Below, piece by piece: positions 45,714 to 54,179 of a stretch of 59,716 nucleotides of DNA; positions within the stretch are counted from its first letter, which is position 1; every line of letters begins with the position of its first letter. The stretch lies in the NCBI GenBank assembly GCA_014859095.1, contig JACUUV010000011.1, positions 1 through 59,716 on the forward strand, given 5' to 3'. The notes under the pieces were generated by a model. The model did no database searches, had not been told where the DNA came from, and saw only the letters and a program-made list of their open reading frames with translations. This DNA is from Clostridia bacterium. Its GTDB lineage: Bacteria > Bacillota > Clostridia > Peptostreptococcales > Acidaminobacteraceae. A program made the position numbers and the translations under genes.

Positions 45714-47054
45714 ATGAGAAAGTTCAATGCTTTATACTTGCCAATCGGTGTTCCAACCTTTCATAAGGAGAGCATTGATCAACAATTTCATTTATCAAAA
45801 AAATTATTGGCCAGCATCTCTGATACAATCGAAATTCCTGAAGAGCCACTGCTCACTGTTCCAGATCTTTTAAGTTTTATTCAAGGTAAAGACTGTGATC
45901 TCATTATTCTACAAAACAACGCATTCGCAAATTCAGAATACACTTCAGAAATTTTAAGACACTTAAATGCTGATATTCTTCTTTGGACCTTACAAGAACC
46001 CGTAATTGATGGAGGCAGACTTAGACTGAATTCATTGACAGGAGCATATTCAGCCGCAAATTTGATGCATCATTTTGGAAAAGTTAATTTTGAATATATT
46101 TGGGGATCTCCCATGGACGAAAGTGTCATAAAAAAAATCAAAGCTGTAGTCGCTGCTGCAGCTTTAAAGAAAGAGCTGCAATCACTGACGCTTGCTTCAA
46201 TAGGTCATACACCCCAAGGGTTTGGATTTGGAAGAGGCATCGATGCGGAAATCGGAAAGTATTTTGGAATGAAGCACATTGCGGTGGAAGTCAGAGAACT
46301 TATGGACCGTGCAAAAAAACTGGATTTGGAATCATGTTCAAATGAAATCAAAGAAGTAGAGCAAAAACTTTTGGGACTTTCCCAAGTCTCGGAAAACAAT
46401 AGAAATGACTTTATTCGTCTTTATAAAGCATATTTTGACTTTATCAAGGAGAACAATATTGCTGCAATTTCTTCTAGATGTTGGCCTGATTTTTTTGTGG
46501 ATTTCGGGACGCCCGTTTGTGCGGTCTTAGGAATGCTAAATGACAACCAAATAGCAGCATCTTGTGAAGCAGATGCTTATGGTGCTCTATCGATGCTGAT
46601 CGGTATGAAATTGTCACATGAGAGTGTCTTCTTTGGAGATCCAGTCTCACTTGACAAAGAAGAGAACACAGTCACTTATTGGCATTGTGGAACGGCTGCG
46701 TGCAGTTTGGCACATCCAAATCAAGGGACACAAATAGGAGTGCATCCAAATCGAAAAATAGGACCAACCATGGAATACGGATGCAAACCCTCAGAAGAAG
46801 CGACTGTATTTAGAGTAGGTAGAAAGCCTGACGGCTCTATAAGATTTTTCATTGCAACTGGAAAAATTCTTGATAAGGAGCAACAATTCTTAGGAACATC
46901 ACTTGTGTTTGAAAGCCAGACGTCTTCTATTGATTTGGTGAGCAAAAGTGTTAGCGATGGTTGGGAGCCACATTTCATTGTAGCTTATAAAGACATCAAA
47001 GACGAATTGATGACACTTGGAAAATATTTGAACGCAGAAATTTGCCATTATTAA
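45714..47054 (+). CDS. L-fucose/L-arabinose isomerase family protein, probable sulfoquinovose isomerase
   Basis: 446 residues. The C-terminal half carries the family metal and substrate region (ISSRCWPDFFVDFGTPVCAV; IAASCEADAYGALSM). The N-terminal part is the Rossmann-like domain with LPIGVPTFH. In the known transaldolase and transketolase sulfoglycolysis routes the sulfoquinovose-to-sulfofructose step is done by a member of this superfamily (SftI/SqvD/SqwD), so I infer that role from position between the sulfoquinovosidase and transaldolases. An isomerase of another aldose cannot be excluded by sequence alone. Confidence 0.8.
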   Translation: MRKFNALYLPIGVPTFHKESIDQQFHLSKKLLASISDTIEIPEEPLLTVPDLLSFIQGKDCDLIILQNNAFANSEYTSEILRHLNADILLWTLQEPVIDGGRLRLNSLTGAYSAANLMHHFGKVNFEYIWGSPMDESVIKKIKAVVAAAALKKELQSLTLASIGHTPQGFGFGRGIDAEIGKYFGMKHIAVEVRELMDRAKKLDLESCSNEIKEVEQKLLGLSQVSENNRNDFIRLYKAYFDFIKENNIAAISSRCWPDFFVDFGTPVCAVLGMLNDNQIAASCEADAYGALSMLIGMKLSHESVFFGDPVSLDKEENTVTYWHCGTAACSLAHPNQGTQIGVHPNRKIGPTMEYGCKPSEEATVFRVGRKPDGSIRFFIATGKILDKEQQFLGTSLVFESQTSSIDLVSKSVSDGWEPHFIVAYKDIKDELMTLGKYLNAEICHY

Positions 47055-47096
47055 ACTAATTTTTTGTATGTAGATCAACAATAAAAGGAGATAAAA

Positions 47097-48146
47097 ATGA
47101 GCCTCTTGAAAATGACTAGCCAAACTACCCCAACTAAGTACTGGAATGATTCCTGCGAATTGAAGGGACTCGACTACGCATTGGGAAACAACTGCGTCGG
47201 TGCGACTACTAACCCTATCATCGTTAAAAGTGTCATTGAAAATAATCTCGCAATTTATGAAGAGACAATAATCGAAATTCTAAAGAAAAATCCAACGATG
47301 ACTGAGGATGAACTTACTTGGTATATGATAGAGAAACTTGCAAAGGATGGTGCAAAAAAACTTGAACCGATTTTCAATTCTAAAACAGGTGAGGGCAGAA
47401 TATCGATCCAAACCAACACCAAGTATTGTAAAAGTCCTGACTTATTGATTGAACAAGCTTTATATTTTTCTACTCTTGCTCCAAATATTCAAGTCAAAAT
47501 ACCTGTGACAGCTGCTGGAGTAAAAGCAATTGAAGAAGTCACTTACCAAGGTGTCTCGATAAATGCAACGGTATGCTTCACGGTTCCACAAGCTGTAGCG
47601 GTTGCAGAAGCTGTGGAAAGAGCTTTGGCAAAACGTGAATCAGAAGGAAAAGACAATTCTGAAATCAATCCGGTTTGTACCATTATGATTGGACGGACTG
47701 ATGACTATATCAAAAAAGTCGTGAATTCACAAATGGCATTAATTGATCCTGAAGCTATGGACTGGGCTGGAATTGCATGTGCAAAAAACTATTATAGACT
47801 GTTTAAAGAACGCAACTATAAAACAAAACTACTCACTGCGGCTTTCAGAAATCTACACCACTGGACTGCTTTGGTTGGTGGAGACCTCTTAGCCACAATT
47901 CCTACCCCATTTCAAAAGAGAATTGATGCCAGCAATATTACGATAGACAGTCGAATTGATGAACCTGTAAATGAATCGTGGCTAAATCAATTGAAAACTT
48001 TACCTGAGTTCGTAAAAGCTTATGAGCCAGATGGCATGAAGGTAGAGGAATTTGATCATTACGGTGCAGTCATCGATACTTTAACTCAGTTTTATCAAGG
48101 TTATGATGAACTTGTTATAATTATGAGAAAGTATATTTTGAGATAA
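47097..48146 (+). CDS. Second, larger transaldolase-family protein
   Basis: 349 residues. ATTNP (36-40), Schiff-base lysine K134 in IQVKIPVT and F161 in NATVCFTVPQA are recognisable. It differs from the short transaldolase at each diagnostic point: Gln105 in SIQTN (FSA-like, not Glu), Met197 in TIMIGR where TalB has Phe178, and Arg200 where TalB has the phosphate-binding Arg181. It therefore probably does another reaction, with a phosphorylated partner. AAAGGAGAT precedes the ATG. It may be an aldolase or transaldolase on a C4-C7 intermediate; I do not know its substrate. Confidence 0.75.
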   Translation: MSLLKMTSQTTPTKYWNDSCELKGLDYALGNNCVGATTNPIIVKSVIENNLAIYEETIIEILKKNPTMTEDELTWYMIEKLAKDGAKKLEPIFNSKTGEGRISIQTNTKYCKSPDLLIEQALYFSTLAPNIQVKIPVTAAGVKAIEEVTYQGVSINATVCFTVPQAVAVAEAVERALAKRESEGKDNSEINPVCTIMIGRTDDYIKKVVNSQMALIDPEAMDWAGIACAKNYYRLFKERNYKTKLLTAAFRNLHHWTALVGGDLLATIPTPFQKRIDASNITIDSRIDEPVNESWLNQLKTLPEFVKAYEPDGMKVEEFDHYGAVIDTLTQFYQGYDELVIIMRKYILR

Positions 48147-48151
48147 GTCAT

Positions 48152-49243
48152 ATGGATAGACTATCAGACTTCAGGATAAAAATTGATGCAATCCGATCCA
48201 TCTTAAAAACCAAAGGATTTGATGGGATTGAAATAAAATCACAAACCAATTTCAGCTATGTGACTAGAGGAAGAGGCTTTATTGGTCTCGCCTCAGTTAT
48301 GGCTTGTGCAAGCCTATTTATCACAAATAATCGAGTTGTACTTGTTGGAGAAAACATCGATGCTCAAAGAATTTTTGATGAACAATTGTTGTCAAACCCG
48401 GATATTGATTTAATGATTTTTCCTTGGGATGAACCCGATCATCGAAATGTGATAGTAGAGAGTTTCGCTAAAAACCTAAAAATTGCTACAGAGGTCGATT
48501 TGGAGCATGAATTATATGAGATCAGAACACGGCTATCTGAATACGACATGGATGCTTTTCGTGAGTTGGGCAAAGAAGCTGCGACCATAATTGAAAATAT
48601 CTGTAAACAATTGAAAAAAGGAATCCGCGAGTATGAACTGGCTGGAGAAATCTCTAAGCAATTATGGGAAAAAAATATTGAACCGATAACTCTTCTCGTT
48701 GCTTTTGATGGAAGGGGACAGAAGTATCGTCATCCAGTAATGGTAGAAAACCGTCTGGAAAATTATGCTCTCGTAGGAATATGCGGCAGACGTAATGGCT
48801 TGATTGTGTCTCTGACAAGAGATGTTCTTTTGAAACACGATGCTGAAATTATGGACCATCACTCAAAATGTATACGTGTCAACGCATCGTTTTGGAATAA
48901 ACTAAAGCCAGGAACTTCTGTTTCAGAGGTTTTCGCTGCAGGTGTGGCACAATATGGAATCGAAGGTTATCCACTAGAGTACAAGGAGCATCATCAGGGA
49001 GGTCTGACCGGGTTTATCCCTCGAGAACTAAGAGCATCATTTGAGAGCAAACATGTGATTCGTAGTGGAGAAGCATATGCATTCAACCCAACTCTCAAAA
49101 GTGCAAAAGTTGAAGATACAGTTCTTGTAACAAATAACGGACTTGAAATATTAACGTATACGGGAAATTATTCTTACGAAAACTGCACAATAATGGGGAA
49201 GAATATTAACGTGCCAACGGTTTTTGTTATTGAAGGCAATTAG
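48152..49243 (+). CDS. M24 (creatinase/aminopeptidase P fold) protein with degenerate metal site
   Basis: 363 residues. The N-terminal creatinase-like domain spans about 1-130 and the pita-bread domain about 135-363. Of the five metal ligands of M24 enzymes, the two aspartates are gone (GICGRRNG and VSLTRDV where DxG and SDxTR are expected) and the first glutamate is Asn (AFNPT). A His (KEHHQGGLTGFIPRE) and the last Glu (KVEDTVLVT) remain. It is therefore unlikely to be a dinuclear metallopeptidase. Creatinase itself is a metal-free hydrolase of this fold, so a non-peptidase lyase/hydrolase role is conceivable. It lies five bases after the transaldolase gene, deep in the operon. Confidence 0.78.
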   Translation: MDRLSDFRIKIDAIRSILKTKGFDGIEIKSQTNFSYVTRGRGFIGLASVMACASLFITNNRVVLVGENIDAQRIFDEQLLSNPDIDLMIFPWDEPDHRNVIVESFAKNLKIATEVDLEHELYEIRTRLSEYDMDAFRELGKEAATIIENICKQLKKGIREYELAGEISKQLWEKNIEPITLLVAFDGRGQKYRHPVMVENRLENYALVGICGRRNGLIVSLTRDVLLKHDAEIMDHHSKCIRVNASFWNKLKPGTSVSEVFAAGVAQYGIEGYPLEYKEHHQGGLTGFIPRELRASFESKHVIRSGEAYAFNPTLKSAKVEDTVLVTNNGLEILTYTGNYSYENCTIMGKNINVPTVFVIEGN

Positions 49244-49257
49244 AGAGGAGAGCGGGT

Positions 49258-50382
49258 ATGGGAAACACAAGTTTTAACTATTTTATGCCAACACAATTAG
49301 TGTTTGGTGATGATGCAACTCTTGGTCTTGATGGATTGATCAAAGGGAAAAGTTTGCTGATTATGAGTGATCCGTTTTTATATAATAATGGAACAGCTCA
49401 AGAAGTGGCGGAAGCGACCAAAATTGATTCTGTGGTTTTCTTTCATGAGATAGAACCAAATCCTTCGTGTCAAACAGTTGATAAAGCGGTAGCACTGGCT
49501 AGAGAGAACAAGGTGGATGTAGTAATTGGACTTGGTGGGGGCAGTACTATGGACGCTTCAAAAATGGTGTCCTGTCTTATAGACAATGAAGGAAGCATCT
49601 TTGATTACTACAGCACTGGAAACAAAACGCTTCTACCAAGAAAAGCACAACTGATTTGTATCCCGACCACTGCAGGAACTGGAAGTGAAGTAACAAATAT
49701 TGGAGTCTATACCAACAAGGAAACCCATACAAAAATGCCATTTGCATCAGAATATTTTTGGCCTGATATTGCGCTTATCGATCCGAAATTGACTTATACT
49801 TTGCCCCCGCACATTACTGCATCAACTGGAATGGATGCTTTCTGCCATGCGATTGAAGCCTATTGGAGTGTTAATTCCAATCCGATTTCAGATGCGCTAT
49901 CAATATCTGTAATTAAAAAAATTCTAGATAATATTGAGATGGCAGTAAACGAGCCTGGCAATGTTGAAGCTAGAAATAATATGTCATTTGCCAGTGTAAC
50001 AGCTGGAATATCATTCAGTCAAACAAAGACAACCGGAATTCATGCTGTAAGTTTTCCACTAACTGTTGATTTCGGAGCTAGTCACGGCATTGCATGCAGC
50101 ATTACACTACCAGCTTTTATTCGATTTGCATATGCCGGAAGGAAATCAAAGATGGATTACCTCTTCACTGTCCTTGGTTTTAGCTCAATAGAAGATTTTG
50201 CAGGAAGAGTCGAAGACATCATGACAAGAATTGATCTGCCAACAAGACTCAGCGCAATTAATGTGAAAGAGTCAGATTTAGAACATATCGTAGAGGTCTC
50301 TATGAAAGCGCCACTAATACACTTCACACCTGGAACAATGAACCAAGAAGTGCTTCACAAACTTTTAAAATCGATTCTTTAA
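49258..50382 (+). CDS. Iron-containing alcohol dehydrogenase, probable sulfolactaldehyde reductase
   Basis: 374 residues. GLGGGSTMDASK binds NAD(P). The iron ligands are all visible: Asp and His in TGMDAFCHAIEAYW, His in GIHAVSFPL and His in GASHGIACS. GAGAGGAGAGC precedes the ATG. In the transketolase route a group III alcohol dehydrogenase (SqwF) reduces sulfolactaldehyde to 2,3-dihydroxypropane-1-sulfonate, which would regenerate NAD+ for fermentation. That role is inferred from the operon. Confidence 0.85.
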   Translation: MGNTSFNYFMPTQLVFGDDATLGLDGLIKGKSLLIMSDPFLYNNGTAQEVAEATKIDSVVFFHEIEPNPSCQTVDKAVALARENKVDVVIGLGGGSTMDASKMVSCLIDNEGSIFDYYSTGNKTLLPRKAQLICIPTTAGTGSEVTNIGVYTNKETHTKMPFASEYFWPDIALIDPKLTYTLPPHITASTGMDAFCHAIEAYWSVNSNPISDALSISVIKKILDNIEMAVNEPGNVEARNNMSFASVTAGISFSQTKTTGIHAVSFPLTVDFGASHGIACSITLPAFIRFAYAGRKSKMDYLFTVLGFSSIEDFAGRVEDIMTRIDLPTRLSAINVKESDLEHIVEVSMKAPLIHFTPGTMNQEVLHKLLKSIL

Positions 50383-50394
50383 TAAGGTGATGCT

Positions 50395-51231
50395 ATGAAT
50401 AATTTGAAATTTTTAGAAGAAAAAGCGATGGAAATCAGGCAACTGACCATTGAAAGTATTGGAAAATTAGGTATAGGTCATGTTGGGGGGAGTTTATCCA
50501 TCTGTGATTTACTTGCTTTGCTCTATTTTGATGTGATGAAGATCGATCCACTCCTTCCAAACAATGAAGATAGAGATCGTTTCATTTTATCAAAAGGACA
50601 TGGAGGTCCAGCTGTTTATTCAGCTTTAGCCCTCAAAGGGTATTTTGATAAATCTCTACTGGACACACTCAATCGTCCAAATACGAAATTGCCAAGTCAC
50701 TGCGATAGGAATCTTACCATCGGCATTGACATGACCACTGGCTCTCTTGGACAAGGATTTTCATGTGCGGTGGGAGTTGCGATAGGAGCACGTATGATGA
50801 AAAAAGATTTTTGGACTTATGTCTGCATAGGTGACGGTGAATCACAAGAGGGACAAATCTGGGAAGCAGCGATGCTGGCAGGATCTCAGAAACTGGACAA
50901 ACTGATTGCGTTTACTGATTACAATAAACTTCAAATTGATGGAAATATTGAACAAATCAATGGTCTTTATCCACTCGACGAAAAGTGGGAGTCTTTTGGA
51001 TGGCATGTTCAAGTCGTCGATGGTCATAACATTAAAGCGTTAAAGTATGCCATTACACTTGCACAAAACATTTCTGGTCGTCCATCCATGATCATCATGG
51101 ATACGATCAAGGGAAAAGGCGCAAGATTTGCAGAAAATAAAATTTCTTCCCATAATATGCCTGTCACAGAGGAGATGTGGAAAGAAGCTGTAAAAGAGAT
51201 TGAAGAATTGAAGGTGAGATTATGCAATTAA
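50395..51231 (+). CDS. Transketolase, N-terminal (TPP-binding) subunit
   Basis: 278 residues. The thiamine diphosphate motif CIGDGESQEG...NKLQIDG, plus GHVGGSLS, LSKGHGG and TGSLGQG, are intact. It needs the C-terminal subunit encoded next (overlap of ten bases). Split transketolases occur for ordinary pentose phosphate work and for sulfoglycolysis (SqwGH), where they move two-carbon units from sulfofructose to glyceraldehyde 3-phosphate, leaving 4-deoxy-4-sulfoerythrose. The second role is inferred from context. Confidence 0.92.
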   Translation: MNNLKFLEEKAMEIRQLTIESIGKLGIGHVGGSLSICDLLALLYFDVMKIDPLLPNNEDRDRFILSKGHGGPAVYSALALKGYFDKSLLDTLNRPNTKLPSHCDRNLTIGIDMTTGSLGQGFSCAVGVAIGARMMKKDFWTYVCIGDGESQEGQIWEAAMLAGSQKLDKLIAFTDYNKLQIDGNIEQINGLYPLDEKWESFGWHVQVVDGHNIKALKYAITLAQNISGRPSMIIMDTIKGKGARFAENKISSHNMPVTEEMWKEAVKEIEELKVRLCN

Positions 51232-52178
51232 CTGGAAGATGGCTGAGAGAAATATTTTCTGAACTTTTAATTGAACATGCCAAATCTGATGATCGAATTT
51301 GTTATATCGAGGCTGATCTGATGTTGGCAAGTGGTACAGGAGGATTTAAGGAGCAATTTCCTGATAGAACAATCAATGTAGGAGTTGCTGAGGCCAACAT
51401 GATAAGTGTGGCGGCAGGTGTTTCTACACTTGGAATGATTCCTTTTACACATTCATTTACACCTTTTGCTACAAGAAGATGCTGTGACCAAATAACACTT
51501 TCAGTCAGTTACGCCAAAAATAACGTCAAGATGATTGGAAGTGATCCAGGGATTACAGCAATGCTTAATGGCGGAACTCATATGAGTATGGAAGATGTAG
51601 CAATAATGAGAAATATACCTGGAATGTGTATTGTTGAACCGATTGATGGGGTGCAACTCGTCAGTTTGTTTCCGCAAATTCTCAACCATGATGGACCGGT
51701 TTATATACGTCTGCTAAGGAGAGAAGCCAAATCGGTTTATAGTGAAGGAGAATCTTTCACACTGGGTAAATCTAGTGTAATTCATTCAGGAAAAGATGTC
51801 ACAATTATAGCCAGTGGAATAATGGTGTCAGAAGCGATACAAGCCAGGGAACTATTGATGCAAGAAGGCATTGATGCAGGCATTATTGATTGTCACACCA
51901 TAAAACCTTTTGATAATGAAACACTAATCAAAGAGGCTTCAATATCGGGAGCTGTTGTTACTGCGGAAAATCATTCCATTATCAATGGCCTAGGGAGTGC
52001 GGTAGCTGAGTGCTTAAGTGAAAATCTTCCTTTGCCTATGAGACGTGTAGGGGTAAAAGATCATTTTGGTGAAGTAGGAATGCAGGATTTCTTAGCCGAA
52101 AAATTTGGACTGACAGCTAAAGACATTGTAAATGCCTGCAAACAAGTTGTGGGATTAAAGGGGGAAAAACAATGCTGA
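51222..52178 (+). CDS. Transketolase, C-terminal subunit
   Basis: 318 residues: pyrimidine-binding domain with the catalytic Glu in NVGVAEANMISVAAG, the loop NGGTHMSMEDVAIMRNIPG, and the C-terminal domain (TVIASGIMVSEAI-like, VVTAENHSIINGLGSAVAE). It overlaps both neighbours (ten bases upstream, seven downstream), so the two halves and the isomerase are translationally coupled. The pair would make xylulose 5-phosphate from sulfofructose and from sulfoerythrulose. Confidence 0.92.
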   Translation: MQLTGRWLREIFSELLIEHAKSDDRICYIEADLMLASGTGGFKEQFPDRTINVGVAEANMISVAAGVSTLGMIPFTHSFTPFATRRCCDQITLSVSYAKNNVKMIGSDPGITAMLNGGTHMSMEDVAIMRNIPGMCIVEPIDGVQLVSLFPQILNHDGPVYIRLLRREAKSVYSEGESFTLGKSSVIHSGKDVTIIASGIMVSEAIQARELLMQEGIDAGIIDCHTIKPFDNETLIKEASISGAVVTAENHSIINGLGSAVAECLSENLPLPMRRVGVKDHFGEVGMQDFLAEKFGLTAKDIVNACKQVVGLKGEKQC

Positions 52179-52663
52179 AAATTTTATTGGGATCTGATAA
52201 ATCAGGATTTCAACTTAAGGAGTTTGTAAAAAGGGACCTCATCGAAAAAGGTTATGAAATTGAAGATTGCGGCACGCTTGATTTTGATGCTCCAATGCCA
52301 TTTTATAATGTTGCACCAATTGCAGCAAAGAAAATACAAAACAAAGAATTTGATCGGGCCATATTATTTTGTGGAACAGGGATGGGCATGGCTATAATAG
52401 CCAATAAATTTAACGGTGTGTATGCCGCGGTAGTTGAAAGTACTTACGCTGCAGAAAAGTGTCGAGCGATCAACGATGCTAATATATTGACTATGGGTGG
52501 TTGGATAGTAGCTGAAACTTTAGGAGCTGAAATTGCGAATAAATTTTTAGAAACAGAGTTTACCCAAGGACTTGAAGAATGGCGTCAGGCTTTCCTAATT
52601 AAAGCAAGAGAAGAAGTGAAAGCGATTGAGCAAAATGCCGATGAACTCACTTCAATTCTTTAG
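52172..52663 (+). CDS. RpiB/LacAB-type isomerase, probable 4-deoxy-4-sulfoerythrose isomerase
   Basis: 163 residues. The RpiB fold is clear (LGSDKSGFQLKEF; LFCGTGMGMAIIANK with catalytic Cys67; INDANILTMGG). Two residues conserved in ribose-5-phosphate isomerase B are changed: His10 (phosphate contact) is Lys10 and His99 (ring opening) is Ile100. Loss of the ring-opening histidine suits a substrate that cannot cyclise in the same way, as a 4-sulfo-tetrose would. This matches the SqwI step of the transketolase route. Coupling to the transketolase genes supports it. Confidence 0.82.
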   Translation: MLKILLGSDKSGFQLKEFVKRDLIEKGYEIEDCGTLDFDAPMPFYNVAPIAAKKIQNKEFDRAILFCGTGMGMAIIANKFNGVYAAVVESTYAAEKCRAINDANILTMGGWIVAETLGAEIANKFLETEFTQGLEEWRQAFLIKAREEVKAIEQNADELTSIL

Positions 52664-52675
52664 ACAGGATCTATT

Positions 52676-54034
52676 ATGGAAAACAAAAGAAAAGTATCTA
52701 AATTAGGACTACTCACGATGTCTATAGGTGGTATGATCGGCTGGGGCGCATTTATGCAACCGGGGATTAAATTTTTACCGCAAGCTGGTGTATTGAATAC
52801 TATGATTGGTATGTTCTTAGGTCTCATTATGGTATCTACTATAGCTTCGTGTTATGGAATCATACTCAACAAATCACCTGACTCAAAAGGTGGAGAGTAT
52901 TCGTATAGTAAACTGGCATTTAATAAAATGCATAGTTTCGTGGTAGGCTGGTTTCTAATGATTGTTTTTATTGGTATTGCAGCACTTAATGCCACATCTT
53001 TTGCACTAATCTTTAAAAATGTTGTATTTCCAACTGCCGACTTTATCACTTTGTATGTCATCGCGGGCTCATCAGTGACACTTGGTGAAATCGTTATCAG
53101 TATCTTGGTGATTGTTGTTTTTAGCTTGTTGATGATCAGAGGTGTGGAATCAGTTGTGAAGGTTCAAAATATTGTTACTGTCGCACTGATCATCATTGTA
53201 TTTTCCATCTTTTTCTTATCGCTTGGCAAGATTGACTTTGCCAATTCGCCGCTAATGGATTATTCTATGACCAGCACAATCAGTCTAAGTGGCATTATTG
53301 CAATTCTCGTCATCACCCCTTGGGCTTACTATGGTGTATCCAATATACCAAAAGTCGCAAGCGATGCGAAGTTGCCCTACAAACAGGTTATCATCATAAC
53401 GATAGTTTCTTTGATCTGTGGGTTTATTATCTATCAAATGCTTCTTGTATTAACCGCATCGATGTTCTCACAAAGTGATCTTGTGGGATACAATGGATGG
53501 GCAACAGGAGATGCCATTAGAAAGTTGTATGGCAATACAGGTCTGTTTTTCATCACTTCGGGACTGGCGTTTGCAATATTTTCAGGTGTCAACAGCTTCT
53601 ATATTGGTGCTGTACGTGTTATGAGCACAATGAGTGAAGATGGGTTGTTGTCGAAGAAATTTTCAAGAAAGCATCCAAAGTATGGAACCCCCCACCATGC
53701 GATTTTGTTTATTTTGGTCATAATCATTTCAGCCCCATTTTTCGGCAAACAAGTTATCAAGTGGATAGTGGACATGTCAGCACTTGGAGGAGCATTAGTT
53801 TTCTTTTATACATCGTTTACTGCATATAGAATCAGTGAAGGGATAGAGAAAACAGTAGGATTGGTTGCGACGATTTTTAGCGTTGTTTTCTTACTACTAC
53901 TTGTTATTCCAAGTTCGCCAGGATTCTTATCGACACCTTCAATCATAGCCCTTTGTATTTGGTCAGGACTTGGTGCGATCTTATATTGGATTGACACACG
54001 TCAAACTTTAGCTGAAGCAACCGTTGAAGCATGA
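52676..54034 (+). CDS. APC superfamily permease
   Basis: 452 residues with about 12 membrane helices. The first helix has SIGGMIGWGAFMQPGIKFLP, the unwound substrate-binding segment of APC transporters. Relatives carry amino acids or polyamines. It starts 12 bases after the isomerase gene, so it belongs to the operon. Candidates are import of sulfoquinovose derivatives, export of the C3-sulfonate product, or uptake of an amino acid linked to the pathway. The sequence does not decide. Confidence 0.85.
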   Translation: MENKRKVSKLGLLTMSIGGMIGWGAFMQPGIKFLPQAGVLNTMIGMFLGLIMVSTIASCYGIILNKSPDSKGGEYSYSKLAFNKMHSFVVGWFLMIVFIGIAALNATSFALIFKNVVFPTADFITLYVIAGSSVTLGEIVISILVIVVFSLLMIRGVESVVKVQNIVTVALIIIVFSIFFLSLGKIDFANSPLMDYSMTSTISLSGIIAILVITPWAYYGVSNIPKVASDAKLPYKQVIIITIVSLICGFIIYQMLLVLTASMFSQSDLVGYNGWATGDAIRKLYGNTGLFFITSGLAFAIFSGVNSFYIGAVRVMSTMSEDGLLSKKFSRKHPKYGTPHHAILFILVIIISAPFFGKQVIKWIVDMSALGGALVFFYTSFTAYRISEGIEKTVGLVATIFSVVFLLLLVIPSSPGFLSTPSIIALCIWSGLGAILYWIDTRQTLAEATVEA

Positions 54035-54179
54035 TAGGAGGAAAATGGATCATAGTCCTATTGAAATTTGGAAAAGCTGTTGAATAATAGTTTTTCCTTT
54101 TTTCAGTATTTACATAATTTAACCCATATACGTTTGATGGATGAATTCTAGCTTGAGAAGTAAAAAAGGAGGAGCCTCA

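Noticed and set aside
48152-49243. Annotation as Xaa-Pro aminopeptidase
   Set aside because: Both metal-binding aspartates and one glutamate are missing, so peptidase activity is not supported.
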